Part shown: piece by piece, positions 17,738 to 26,336 of the stretch
How the letters are laid out: every line of letters begins with the position of its first letter
How positions within the stretch are numbered: the stretch's first letter is position 1
Source: CAVYXZ01 sp965223835
GTDB lineage: Bacteria > Chloroflexota > Anaerolineae > Aggregatilineales > Phototrophicaceae
DNA length: 64,000 bases
Direction of reading: 5' to 3'
Assembly (NCBI GenBank): GCA_965223835.1
Contig: CBDCXQ010000001.1
Span: 3,410,001 to 3,474,000 of the forward strand
Translations under genes and position numbers: made by a program
The notes under the pieces: model-generated
Seen by the model: only the letters and a program-made list of their open reading frames with translations
What the model was told of the DNA's origin: nothing
Database searches by the model: none

Positions 17738-18625
17738 TCATTCTTGGCGTAATTGATTTAATCCGTCTACCTGTTCGACCAAAAACGCCTTCACCGCTGC
17801 CACCACTCGCTCTTGATTCTCGAAGAACAAGCTATGTCCGATTCTATCAAGCAAAACATGGTATCCATCAGGCAACAAGTGCAATCCCAGTTCAATCTCA
17901 TCTGTGGTCATCAATCCGCCTTTTTCGGGATCACCTTGCAAGATCAACGTCGGGCAGGTAATGTGTGGCAGAAGTTCTTCGACCTGGTAAGCCGCGTTCA
18001 ACTGTTCAAAATCGTTCACCAACGCTCGTAAAAATTCTGGATCATGCGTATGCAGATTGGCGGCGAAGTCGGGGAAAAAGAGTGAATCCTCGCCGAATAT
18101 CTCACGCGCTGGCCGGGGTTTGGAGTCGCCACCATACAGTAGCGGCGTATTTTTTAAATCCTCGATAATTTCGTCCATTGGCTTGCCGCACAAGCCCATC
18201 CACGTGACCAGTTTATCCCGCTCACGTACAACCATGTCGCTCAGATTTTGCTGAAAAAATGGCGAAGCACCGATGACGAGCGCCCGGACTTTCTCTGGCA
18301 CACGCGCCGCTGCCATCAAGCCAACCTGTCCGCCCAGCGAATGCCCTATCACCACTGCCAACTCTGGTAAATATTCCAGAAATGCCGCAATATCCGTCGC
18401 GAAATCAGCCATGCGATAGCCATCCGGGACATGATCGGACTTACCATGCCCGCGCAAGTCCGGCGCATACACATGCCATTCAACTGTAAATTCCGGGAGA
18501 ACGTTTTTATACATCTGCCAACGGCCAGAGCCACCATGCAGCCACACTAACGGCGGCCCATTATCTGGCCCTTCAGCATAATTCAAGTTAATGGTGCCAG
18601 TATAAAAAGACTTTTCATGAAACAT
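17738..18625 (-). CDS. Alpha/beta hydrolase
   Basis: A 295-residue alpha/beta-fold hydrolase. The oxyanion segment is LHGGSGRW, the nucleophile elbow is GHSLGGQ, and the acid is in LILQGDPEKGG. The catalytic His is in RIGHSLFF near the C-terminus, so the triad is complete. LRGHGKS is also typical. The frame opens further upstream to 18694, but the ATG at 18625 has a GAGG 7 bases upstream and begins a natural N-terminus (MFHEKSFY). The substrate is unknown; esterase, lactonase or epoxide-hydrolase-like roles are all possible. Confidence 0.88.
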   Translation of the reverse strand: MFHEKSFYTGTINLNYAEGPDNGPPLVWLHGGSGRWQMYKNVLPEFTVEWHVYAPDLRGHGKSDHVPDGYRMADFATDIAAFLEYLPELAVVIGHSLGGQVGLMAAARVPEKVRALVIGASPFFQQNLSDMVVRERDKLVTWMGLCGKPMDEIIEDLKNTPLLYGGDSKPRPAREIFGEDSLFFPDFAANLHTHDPEFLRALVNDFEQLNAAYQVEELLPHITCPTLILQGDPEKGGLMTTDEIELGLHLLPDGYHVLLDRIGHSLFFENQERVVAAVKAFLVEQVDGLNQLRQE

Positions 18626-18704
18626 GCCGAAGCCTCTTGTTAGCCTTCCCCGGCTCAGGACGATAACGTAATGCTTTGTGCAAAGATATGTCACAAAAGT
18701 ACGG

Positions 18705-18734
18705 GTGACAAATCAGCATAAAATATTGTATAAT
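18705..18734 (+). promoter_or_regulatory. Likely promoter for the isomerase/oxidoreductase pair
   Basis: GTGACA at 18705-18710, an 18-base spacer, then TATAAT at 18729-18734, in the AT-rich 292-bp divergent gap 18626-18917. This would leave a leader of about 175 bases; nothing structured was recognised in it. A second weaker -10 nearer the gene is possible. Confidence 0.45.
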
Positions 18735-18917
18735 ATAATTAGTCCGATAATCACTTTCCCCTTTCCTACTTTTGTTTCATCTACACCATAAATCCAATTT
18801 TCATCGGCTACATATATTGATAATAACACCCACTTGGTCATTGGCGACTTAGGCAGACTTTGGTTACACTTTGCGCAGCCTTTTACTATAGGGTTTCATG
18901 TTTCTGGAGAGACTATT

Positions 18918-19913
18918 ATGGCACGACCTGTAACGCTTTTTACTGGACAATGGGCCGACCTCACGCTGGAAACTGTCGCTGAAAAAGCGGCAAGCTGGGG
19001 CTATGATGGCCTGGAACTCGCTTGCTGGGGCGATCATTTTGAGGTGGATAAAGCCCTGGCCGACGATAGTTATGCGCAGAGCCGGTGGGACATCCTCGAA
19101 AAGTACAACCTCAAGTGTTTCGCCATCAGCAATCATCTGGTCGGACAGGCGGTTTGTGATCTGATTGACGAACGACACAAAAGCATTGTTCCCGACTATG
19201 TGTGGGGCGATGGGGATGCTGAAGGCGTTCGCCAACGGGCTGCTGAAGAAATGAAAAACACGGCCCGCGCCGCCCAGAAATTCGGCGTGAACGTGGTGAA
19301 TGGCTTCACTGGCAGTTCCATCTGGCATATGATCTACCACTTCCCACCGACACCAGCCAGCATGATAGACGCCGGGTACCAAGACTTTGCAAATCGCTGG
19401 AATCCGATTCTGGATGTGTTCGACGAAGTAGGTGTACGCTTCGGCCTGGAAGTTCACCCCACCGAAATCGCCTATGATATTTATACTGCCGAACTCGCGT
19501 TGGAGGCGCTGGGCAATCGTACGGCGTTTGGCTTCAATTTTGACCCCAGTCATTTCGTTCACCAGCAGTTCGACCCGGTTAATTTCATCAACCGCTTCCC
19601 GGATCGTATTTACCACGTCCATGTCAAAGATTCCAAAGTACGTTTGAACGGTCAAACGAGCATCCTGTCATCACATTTGCAATTCGGCGATTATCGGCGC
19701 GGTTGGGATTTCGTGTCGCCGGGTCATGGTGATGTGGATCTGGAAGGCATGATCAGAGCCTTGAACCGGATTGGTTACACCGGCCCGTTGTCCGTTGAAT
19801 GGGAAGATAGCGGCATGGACCGCGAACATGGCGCGGCTGAATCCGTCGAATTCGTCAAGAGGTCTGATTTCAAATCATCAGATGTCGCCTTTGACGCAGC
19901 CTTTGCAGAATAG
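18918..19913 (+). CDS. Sugar phosphate isomerase/epimerase-like TIM barrel
   Basis: A 331-residue xylose-isomerase-like protein (AP endonuclease 2 family). Recognisable pieces are GYDGLELACWGDHFEV near the start, AISNHLVGQAVCD, VGVRFGLEVHPTEIAYD, FNFDPSHFVHQQFDP, YHVHVKDSK and GPLSVEWEDSGMD. The Glu, Asp, His and Glu residues in these form the usual single-metal site at the barrel mouth. The ATG at 18918 has GGAGA 7 bases upstream; the longer open frame to 18834 is not needed. It is 11 bp ahead of a Gfo/Idh/MocA dehydrogenase. Such pairs often epimerise or dehydrate keto-sugars or inositols, but the substrate here is unknown. Confidence 0.82.
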   Translation: MARPVTLFTGQWADLTLETVAEKAASWGYDGLELACWGDHFEVDKALADDSYAQSRWDILEKYNLKCFAISNHLVGQAVCDLIDERHKSIVPDYVWGDGDAEGVRQRAAEEMKNTARAAQKFGVNVVNGFTGSSIWHMIYHFPPTPASMIDAGYQDFANRWNPILDVFDEVGVRFGLEVHPTEIAYDIYTAELALEALGNRTAFGFNFDPSHFVHQQFDPVNFINRFPDRIYHVHVKDSKVRLNGQTSILSSHLQFGDYRRGWDFVSPGHGDVDLEGMIRALNRIGYTGPLSVEWEDSGMDREHGAAESVEFVKRSDFKSSDVAFDAAFAE

Positions 19914-19924
19914 GAGGAACAATC

Positions 19925-21112
19925 ATGAGTGATGAACGTGGTTTCACCCGCATGGCGGCTGAAGGAGCAGAAGGTCAGGCCCCCACACTGGGCATCGGGA
20001 TGCTGGGCTATGCCTTTATGGGCAAGGCACATTCCAACGCTTTTCGGACCATTCCCTACATGATGTATCCGCCGGTGGCGATCCCCCGGTTAGTCGGCGT
20101 GGCTGGCCGCAACAAAGATGCCGTTGAAGCAGCAGCAGCCCGCTTTGGTTATGAAAACGCCTATACCGATTGGCGTGATCTGGTCGCCAATGATGATGTT
20201 GATGTTTTCGACAACGGCGGCCCGAATGATGCCCATGCCGAACCCTGCATTGCCGCCGCTGAAGCTGGAAAACATGTCTTCTGTGAAAAGCCCCTTGCTC
20301 GCACAGCCGAAGAAGCGAAGGCGATGCTGGATGCCGTGGAAAAGGCCGGGGTCAAGCACATGGTCGCCTACAATTACCGGTTCGTGCCGGCCATCGTTCA
20401 AGCTCGCAATCTCATTGCCAGTGGTGCCTTGGGGCGCATTTTTCATTTCCGGGCGGTCTATCTGCAAGATTGGATTATCGACCCCGAATTCCCGATGACC
20501 TGGCGCTTCAGTAAAGCCGTTGCGGGCAGTGGCTCTCTAGGCGACCTGGCCTCGCACATTATCGACATCGGGCGTTTTCTGGTGGGTGAACCCAAAACAC
20601 TGATGGGCATGACCAAAACCTTCATTGATGAGCGCCCCGACGGTGAGGGCGGACGCGCTAAAGTCGACGTTGATGATGCAACGACTGCCATGATGGAGTT
20701 TGAAAACGGTGCCCTCGGCACCATCGAAGCCACCCGCTTCGCCAATGGTCGCCGCAATTACAATAGCTGGGAAATCAACTGCGAAAACGGCAGTATCAAC
20801 TTTAACCTGGAGCGCCTTAACGAACTGAATGTCTACTGGGCCGACGGACGCAAGGAAACGCTGGGATTCACCAATGTCCTCATCAGCGAAGGTTATCATC
20901 CCTACTGGGAGAACTGGTGGCCTGCCGGTCATATGCTCGGTTGGGAACACACCTTCGTGCATGAGTTCCACCACTTCTTCGATGCCATTGTCAACAATAA
21001 CGATGTTGCCCCTTATGGCGCAACCTTTGTGGACGGGTATCGCAACAATGTCATTACTGATGCCATTGCCGAATCTGCTGCCACAGGCCGCCAAATCGAT
21101 ATTCGCTACTAA
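19925..21112 (+). CDS. Gfo/Idh/MocA family oxidoreductase
   Basis: A 395-residue NAD(P)-dependent sugar dehydrogenase. The nucleotide-binding start is GIGMLGYAFMGKAHSNA after an unusual 20-residue N-terminal tail. HVFCEKPLA with the conserved Lys of the family follows near residue 120. HMVAYNYRFVPA and LGDLASHIIDIGRFLVG carry the catalytic Asp/His pair. The GGAGG for its start overlaps the end of the upstream isomerase gene, 11 bp away, so the two form one unit closed by the terminator at 21159. The pair would oxidise and rearrange one sugar; which one is not readable. Confidence 0.9.
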   Translation: MSDERGFTRMAAEGAEGQAPTLGIGMLGYAFMGKAHSNAFRTIPYMMYPPVAIPRLVGVAGRNKDAVEAAAARFGYENAYTDWRDLVANDDVDVFDNGGPNDAHAEPCIAAAEAGKHVFCEKPLARTAEEAKAMLDAVEKAGVKHMVAYNYRFVPAIVQARNLIASGALGRIFHFRAVYLQDWIIDPEFPMTWRFSKAVAGSGSLGDLASHIIDIGRFLVGEPKTLMGMTKTFIDERPDGEGGRAKVDVDDATTAMMEFENGALGTIEATRFANGRRNYNSWEINCENGSINFNLERLNELNVYWADGRKETLGFTNVLISEGYHPYWENWWPAGHMLGWEHTFVHEFHHFFDAIVNNNDVAPYGATFVDGYRNNVITDAIAESAATGRQIDIRY

Positions 21113-21158
21113 CATCTGCAACGCCTGCTGTTAGGCAAATTTTATGTTTTTCACGAAA

Positions 21159-21182
21159 AGGGGGCTGCGGCCCTCTTTTTTG
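21159..21182 (+). terminator. Intrinsic terminator of the isomerase/oxidoreductase pair
   Basis: AGGGGGC at 21159-21165 pairs with GCCCTCT at 21170-21176 with one wobble and a 4-base loop, followed by six T. Confidence 0.85.
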
Positions 21183-21307
21183 CGTCTCTGCATCTAAACC
21201 TTGCGTAATAAATCGTTAGGAAATTATTAGGAAGCCTTTTTTGTTGCGATTATAATCTTCCGTTACTCTATAAATAGCATATACATGCACTAGGCCCAAA
21301 AGATGTC

Positions 21308-22546
21308 ATGATCGCAACCAACACGCCCGCCCGCAATCGAAATGCATTTGTCGCTAATCAATCCATAATCGCCACAAATGCCAACGGCGTCTCTGACAAG
21401 TTTACCTATCACTTGAGTGAACTCTTAGACTATCTACGTATATTTCGATCCCAAATGCGGATTGCGGTTGTTTATGGTGGTGACAAAAATCAGGATGATG
21501 CGGTGATTTATCGCACAACAAACCCCCGTCCCTGGAAAAGTTATGAAACGGTCGCCGGGGAAATCCAAACCGCGTTGCAAGAATTGGGGTTTGAGAACGT
21601 CATTACCTTACCCGATGATATAACGTTGGCAGCCCGCCTGAAAGCAAACAATATTCATTTGGTGTGGCTGAACACTGGTGGCGTCCAGGGCTATAACCCG
21701 GTCAGTCACGCGGCTTCCATGTTAGAGATGCTGGGTATTCCCTACGTTGGTCATAACCCCCTGGATGCCACGCGCCTGGATAATAAACATATGTTCAAGC
21801 GCGAATTACAGGCTCTAGGCATCCGTACAGCGCCGTTCGTGACCTGGCATCCGGCAGAAGGACCGCTACGCACCGATAGTCAGAGTCGCTTTGGGCGAGT
21901 TTTTGGCAATTACAAGGGTCCGTTTGTCATAAAACCGGTCTCTGGTCGTGCCTCGCTCAACATTGAGGTGGTTGACCATACACACCTGGTAGCCGCTACC
22001 GCGCGGAATCTGGTGGAAAAAACCCGTAACACGATTTTAATTGAGACCTATTTGCCGGGCAGAGAGTTCTGTGTCGCAGTGTGTGGCAGAGTCACCTATT
22101 CGAACAACACATTGCATAACACGATGAAACCATTCGCCTTCTCGGCGATCGAGCGCATCTTACAGCCAGACGAGACGATTTTTACGTCCATGGATTACAA
22201 GGCTATTACGCGCGACCGCATGTGCCTGCTGCCGGCAAACGATCCACAACGGACCACATTGCTCGATCTGGCACGCACGATCTATACCGAATTCAATCTG
22301 AGTTCACTGGTGCGAATTGATGTTAGGGCTGATACGCACGGTAATTTGTATGTTCTCGAAGCAAATCCCAAACCTGATCTTACACGAGCAACCGGTTCTG
22401 TCACCAGTCTGATTGGTGAGGGGTTGGGCGAACATCACCTCAGCTACAACGACCTCATCCTGAGCCTATTCCTGGACCGCATGCATCATCTGTTCACCTA
22501 TATGCCGGGTAATGTGTCGCATCTGGCCGCCATGCTATGCCAGTAG
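21308..22546 (+). CDS. ATP-grasp protein related to D-alanine-D-alanine ligase
   Basis: A 412-residue protein. From residue 50 (MRIAVVYGGD) it follows the ATP-grasp ligase plan: IHLVWLNTGGVQGYN, GIPYVGHNPLDATRLDNKHMFK, PFVIKPVSGRASLNIEVV with the ATP-binding Lys, LIETYLPGREFCVAVCG, and YVLEANPKPDL with the metal-binding Glu and Asn. This order matches Ddl-type ligases, which join two amino acids using ATP. The first 49 residues are an extra segment with no close counterpart, so the true start could be Met50. No ribosome-binding site precedes the ATG at 21308. No vancomycin-type or peptidoglycan genes lie nearby, so it may make another dipeptide or carboxylate-amine product. A TATAAT at 21251 may be its -10. 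Confidence 0.75.
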   Translation: MIATNTPARNRNAFVANQSIIATNANGVSDKFTYHLSELLDYLRIFRSQMRIAVVYGGDKNQDDAVIYRTTNPRPWKSYETVAGEIQTALQELGFENVITLPDDITLAARLKANNIHLVWLNTGGVQGYNPVSHAASMLEMLGIPYVGHNPLDATRLDNKHMFKRELQALGIRTAPFVTWHPAEGPLRTDSQSRFGRVFGNYKGPFVIKPVSGRASLNIEVVDHTHLVAATARNLVEKTRNTILIETYLPGREFCVAVCGRVTYSNNTLHNTMKPFAFSAIERILQPDETIFTSMDYKAITRDRMCLLPANDPQRTTLLDLARTIYTEFNLSSLVRIDVRADTHGNLYVLEANPKPDLTRATGSVTSLIGEGLGEHHLSYNDLILSLFLDRMHHLFTYMPGNVSHLAAMLCQ

Positions 22547-22653
22547 TCGAAAGTCTTTAGTCTACAGTCCATAGTCAAAAGACAGAAAACCTTGCCCATC
22601 GAATGGAACTCACAACTCGTTTGGTCCCGACTATTGACCAGGGACTAACGACC
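22546..22653. repeat. Intergenic repeat, copy 2 (inverted relative to copy 1)
   Basis: GTCTTTAGTCTACAGTCCATA at 22553-22573 lies in a 28-base block (22546-22573) complementary to 15826-15853 with one mismatch. GGGACTAACGACC at 22641-22653 is complementary to 15767-15779. Block order is kept and the spacing differs by about 20 bases. The element begins at the stop of the ATP-grasp gene and fills most of the gap to 22732. Confidence 0.75.
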
Positions 22654-22732
22654 AATGACTTAGCTTAGATTTCTCAAGCCTTATTACTCCATAGCGCAAT
22701 CAGCCTCAAGTTTTCCAGGATAAGCATGCTGA

Positions 22733-23230
22733 TTATTCAGGTTTATTTTGCAGGGTATGTAAATACGGAATCAAACCGCCAGCAGCTACAATCGCCGCGA
22801 CTGAATCGGGCAACCGGGGAAATGATAGCACTTTGCCTGCAACACGAATTTGTGCCGCTTCTAATTCGAGTTCCAATGTGTCACCCGCATTGACTAATGG
22901 ACTAACCGCTGGACACTCAATCACCAGCAGGCCATTATTGATGGCATTGCGATAATAGATTCGGGCAAATGATGCCGCAATCACGGCACGGACCCCGGCT
23001 GCGACCAGACAAGTTACCGCCTGCTCCCGGCTGCTGCCATTGCCCCAATTGCGACCAGCGACGATAACATCACCGGGTTGTACCGCTGAGGCGAATGCTG
23101 GGTCGAGGTCTTCCAGTGCATGGCGGGCTAATTCCTCTGGGTTATGGCTGATGGTATAGGTATATTTCCCCGAAAAGATGACATCGGTATTCACGTTGTC
23201 GCCGTACTTCCAGACACGATGCACAGTCAT
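22733..23230 (-). CDS. lysU: Homoaconitase / 3-isopropylmalate dehydratase small subunit, LysU-like
   Basis: A 165-residue swivel-domain subunit that completes the aconitase-type active site of the large subunit at 23849. VWKYGDNVNTDVIFSGKYTY and GRNWGNGSSREQA are the family signatures. The GKY-T-Y-T specificity loop differs from the YL-type loop of isopropylmalate isomerases and lies closer to the GKY loop recalled for Thermus LysU. With homocitrate synthase at the head of the operon and lysine leader peptides in front, homoaconitase is the likelier activity. The ATG at 23230 has a GGAG 8 bases upstream inside the previous gene; a TTG at 23233 is the alternative start. Confidence 0.82.
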   Translation of the reverse strand: MTVHRVWKYGDNVNTDVIFSGKYTYTISHNPEELARHALEDLDPAFASAVQPGDVIVAGRNWGNGSSREQAVTCLVAAGVRAVIAASFARIYYRNAINNGLLVIECPAVSPLVNAGDTLELELEAAQIRVAGKVLSFPRLPDSVAAIVAAGGLIPYLHTLQNKPE

Positions 23231-23233
23231 CAA

Positions 23234-23845
23234 CTAAACTCCAGCAGCTTTCCGAAGCGATTCTTCCCATAACTGCATAAACTCATGGGACTGTTGTGCA
23301 TGATGTAAATAGGCAAATCGCGCCACTTGCCGGCCCACCTGTAACAGCCGGTTTTCGAGCTTGAGATCGGTCAGCGTGCCATCGTCCAGGAATAAATCAC
23401 GTGCCTTCGAGATCACGGCTTGCTGCGGCACCACCCAACCGTGTAGTGAGCGACCAATCGTTTGCAAGCCGTTCAGTGCCAATTCACCAGAACCGCCCCC
23501 GGCAGCCCCCACGACGCCGACGATCTTGCCGCGGAATTCATTGGAACCCATCAAGTCCAGAGCATTTTTAAGCACGCCGCTATACCCCCCATGATAAACC
23601 GGTGTGCCCAGAATGATGCCCTGCGCACTACCCACGTCATCACGTAGACGAAACACATCGCGCGGATAGCGATCTTCATTTGCGTCACAGAACGGCAGAT
23701 CGTACTCGCGGAGATCAATCAAGTGCGTTTGTGCGTCCATTGCATCTGCGCCCCGTAGCGCTATTTTGAGTGCCATACGGGTATAGCTTATTTCCCGCAA
23801 ACTCCCATTAATTGCAACCACTCGCACCGTTTCTCGTTCAGCCAT
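23234..23845 (-). CDS. NADPH-dependent FMN reductase-like flavoprotein
   Basis: A 203-residue flavodoxin-fold protein of the NADPH-dependent FMN reductase family. Its start VVAINGSLREISYTRMA is the phosphate-binding loop, GIILGTPVYHGGYSGVLKNALD is the signature loop, and GAAGGGSGELALNGLQTIGRSL follows. These proteins use FMN to reduce flavins, quinones, metals or azo compounds. It sits between the large and small homoaconitase subunit genes with gaps of 3 bp and a few bp, so it is translated with them. Why a flavoprotein should be built into a lysine operon is unknown; protection or repair of the 4Fe-4S cluster is one guess. Confidence 0.87.
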   Translation of the reverse strand: MAERETVRVVAINGSLREISYTRMALKIALRGADAMDAQTHLIDLREYDLPFCDANEDRYPRDVFRLRDDVGSAQGIILGTPVYHGGYSGVLKNALDLMGSNEFRGKIVGVVGAAGGGSGELALNGLQTIGRSLHGWVVPQQAVISKARDLFLDDGTLTDLKLENRLLQVGRQVARFAYLHHAQQSHEFMQLWEESLRKAAGV

Positions 23846-23848
23846 GAA

Positions 23849-25144
23849 TCACCCTTGTAGTATGTCTGCAGGGTGACAAATATACCCTTTGACCGTGCTG
23901 GCGGCGACTACTGCTGGATTCGCCAGATAGATGTCGGCATCGCGTTCGCCCATCCGCCCCTGGAAATTGCGGTTGGCGCTGCTGATACACACCTCACCCG
24001 CTGCCAAGACGCCCATATGATTGCCCATACAGGGGCCACAACCCGGCGTGCCAATCGTCGCCCCGGCAGCCAGCAAATCACTGATATATCCAGCCGCAAT
24101 GGCATCGCTCAATACCTGTGCCGATGCGGGAATCACCAGTAGTCGCGCTTGTAATTGATGTCCCCGCACGACGGCAGCGGCGGCTTCTAGATCTTCCAAT
24201 CGACCATTGGTACAGGTCCCAATAAATCCGACATCCACCGGCTGCTCGTTAAGTTGGGATACGGCGGCAGTATTATCGACTTGATGCGGGCAGGAGACCA
24301 CCGGCTCAAAGACCCCAAGATCAATCTCATAAGTCTCAGCATAGACGGCATCAGCGTCAGGAAATAACGCCTGTTCCTGGAAATAATTCAATCGCTCGTG
24401 CCAGGTCGTCGGTTGGTTGCGTCGTAGCTGACTTTCCAACCAAACCCACGTGACAGCATCGGGCGCGATAAAGGCATTTTTTGCACCCATCTCCGCCATC
24501 ATATTGGGCAGCACCGCCCGCATATCGGGTGATAGTGTGCCGACTCCTGGCCCGGCAAACTCAACCGCCATATAGTTTGCGCCTTCAGCGGTCAACTCGC
24601 CGATAAGGCGCAAAGCCAGATCTTTAGACATGACACCCGGTTGCAAGGCTCCAGTCAGCGTAATCCGTAGCGTCTCCGGCACGCGCAACCACAATTGCCC
24701 GGTGGCCCAGATCGCTGCAATCTCGGTGCGCCCCACCCCAGCCCCAAATGCGCCAAGCCAGCCGCAGTGCGGGCTGTGGCTATCAGCGCCCAACAATATC
24801 ATGCCCGGCCCAACAACCCCTTCTTCACAGTGGACCTGGTGGCAAATGCCGCGCCCAACTTCAAAAAAGTTCTCTATGCCCTGTGTCTGAACGAAACGGC
24901 GAATCTCCATGTGATTTTGGGCATGTTTCGGTGTCGGCGGGGGCACCGCATGATCCAGTGTAATCGCCAATCGGTCCGGGTATTTCACCCGTTCCAGACC
25001 CAGTAACTCAAAAATCTTATTGATGGCTGCTGTATTATCGTGACTCAAAACAACATCTGGCGTAATGTCCAGTACATCGCCCGGCTGCACCTGAGTCCGC
25101 CCGGCATTACGTGCCAATATCTTTTCAGTAAAGGTCGCACCCAT
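23849..25144 (-). CDS. lysT: Homoaconitase / 3-isopropylmalate dehydratase large subunit, LysT-like
   Basis: A 431-residue aconitase-family large subunit that binds a 4Fe-4S cluster. One cluster Cys lies in IGTCTNGRLEDL and the other two in TPGCGPCMGNHMGVL. GADSHSPHCGWLGAFGAGVG is the substrate-binding His/Ser loop, and SSANRNFQGRMG is near the C-terminus. It would convert homocitrate to homoisocitrate through cis-homoaconitate with the small subunit. The same family also does the leucine-pathway reaction, and this split form cannot be told apart by sequence alone; context favours lysine. Its ATG is one base after the stop of homocitrate synthase, with a GAGG 9 bases upstream. Confidence 0.88.
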   Translation of the reverse strand: MGATFTEKILARNAGRTQVQPGDVLDITPDVVLSHDNTAAINKIFELLGLERVKYPDRLAITLDHAVPPPTPKHAQNHMEIRRFVQTQGIENFFEVGRGICHQVHCEEGVVGPGMILLGADSHSPHCGWLGAFGAGVGRTEIAAIWATGQLWLRVPETLRITLTGALQPGVMSKDLALRLIGELTAEGANYMAVEFAGPGVGTLSPDMRAVLPNMMAEMGAKNAFIAPDAVTWVWLESQLRRNQPTTWHERLNYFQEQALFPDADAVYAETYEIDLGVFEPVVSCPHQVDNTAAVSQLNEQPVDVGFIGTCTNGRLEDLEAAAAVVRGHQLQARLLVIPASAQVLSDAIAAGYISDLLAAGATIGTPGCGPCMGNHMGVLAAGEVCISSANRNFQGRMGERDADIYLANPAVVAASTVKGYICHPADILQG

Positions 25145-25145
25145 T

Positions 25146-26282
25146 TTATAAGGCCTCGGGTGTCACCATCTGGCGCAATACGTCATCGACATCATCCATT
25201 GAAATCCGGCGGTCATCGGCCAGCGCTTTGATCTGACTGGTAGCAACCCGTAACACCTCATCCGACAGTGATAGACCCAATGCTGCCGCCCGATTGCGCA
25301 CCGCATTCCAGCCAACCAGCCGATGGGCGACATCAATAGACCGTTCAATACCAAAATCTGCCGGATTAATGGCTTCATAGGTTGTCGGATTTTGTAAGAC
25401 CGCATTCGTATGGACGCCTGCTTTGTGATGAAAAGCGGTGCGTCCCGTGATCGGTGTATTAAACGGCACCTCGATTCCAACTTTCTGTGCGACCAACTGC
25501 TCCACCTCACGCAACATCGTCAAGTCATACTTTTCCACCAGTGTGCGATCAATCGTATACAGCCGGGCCACCAGTCCCCCTAATGATGTGATACCATTAC
25601 GTTCGCCAATCCCCAGCACCGTGGTGTCGATATGTGTAGCACCAGCCTGCAATGCACATAAGGCATTCGCAATCGCACAACCGCTGTCATTGTGCCCGTG
25701 AAATTCGATATCGCAATCAACGGCCTGGCGCAAACTGCTAATCAGATTATGCGTCTGCAACGGTTCAGCCACACCCACCGTATCGGCAACTCCCACCCGC
25801 TGCACCCCGGCCAGATCCATGGCACGGTAAACGGTAAAGACATCCGCCAGGTTACTGCGAAACGTGTCTTCGGTGCTGAAACGAGTCTCGATGCCATGAT
25901 CTTGCAAATAACTGGTAATCTCTTGACTGGTCTCGATGATTTGTTGGAGGCTTTTGCCATGACTGTACTGGCGCATATAGGTCGATGTGCCGATATAAAT
26001 ATCCACACCGTCAACGCCACAGTCCACTGCGAGTTTAGCCTCATCCAGGCGGGCACGGATATGAGTCAACAGCCGGAACCGGCGGGGCATCTGGGCTATC
26101 GTGCGCAAATCGGCCTCACTTTTGGGGCTGGCAATCGGTGTTGAGAGTTCCAGGTATTCCACGCCAAACGCATCCAGCGCAGCGGCAATTTCGAGCTTAT
26201 CGTCAGTTGAAAAATGGCCGCCTTCAAACTGCTCACCTTCACGCAGGGTGGATTCGATAATGTTAAATCGGGTGATCTGCAT
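25146..26282 (-). CDS. hcs: Homocitrate synthase
   Basis: A 378-residue enzyme of the DRE-TIM metallolyase family that condenses 2-oxoglutarate and acetyl-CoA, the first step of the aminoadipate pathway to lysine. STLREGEQFEGG near residue 9 carries the metal-binding Asp/Glu region. VEYLELSTPIASP, RFSTEDTFRS, IEFHGHNDSGCAIANA and TVLGIGERNGITSLGG follow closely the homocitrate synthase pattern as I know it from Thermus. It lacks the long C-terminal regulatory domain of isopropylmalate synthase. An in-frame TTG at 26306 lies inside the terminator; the ATG at 26282 with TGAGG before it is the realistic start. Two lysine-rich leader peptides precede it. LysW-pathway genes are not in the window. 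Confidence 0.92.
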   Translation of the reverse strand: MQITRFNIIESTLREGEQFEGGHFSTDDKLEIAAALDAFGVEYLELSTPIASPKSEADLRTIAQMPRRFRLLTHIRARLDEAKLAVDCGVDGVDIYIGTSTYMRQYSHGKSLQQIIETSQEITSYLQDHGIETRFSTEDTFRSNLADVFTVYRAMDLAGVQRVGVADTVGVAEPLQTHNLISSLRQAVDCDIEFHGHNDSGCAIANALCALQAGATHIDTTVLGIGERNGITSLGGLVARLYTIDRTLVEKYDLTMLREVEQLVAQKVGIEVPFNTPITGRTAFHHKAGVHTNAVLQNPTTYEAINPADFGIERSIDVAHRLVGWNAVRNRAAALGLSLSDEVLRVATSQIKALADDRRISMDDVDDVLRQMVTPEAL

Positions 26283-26302
26283 CATAGCCTCAGTGTCTCT
26301 AT

Positions 26303-26336
26303 GCAAAATAAAACCGCTACCCGGTCTGGATAGCGG
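26303..26336 (-). terminator. Attenuator 2 terminator, directly before homocitrate synthase
   Basis: Read on the minus strand: CCGCTATCC (26336-26328), loop AGACC, GGGTAGCGG (26322-26314), then TTTTATTTT. Nine pairs with one wobble and a T run make a strong intrinsic terminator only about 20 bases ahead of the start codon of the gene it would silence. Its 5' arm is also half of the antiterminator. Confidence 0.88.

Noticed and set aside
18864..19655. 263-codon minus-strand frame opposite the sugar isomerase
   Set aside because: The plus strand encodes a complete TIM-barrel protein with metal-site motifs; the antisense frame has none.
21308..22546. LysX-type ligase of the LysW lysine pathway
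   Set aside because: It is on the opposite strand and much longer than LysX/RimK proteins, with Ddl-type motifs instead.
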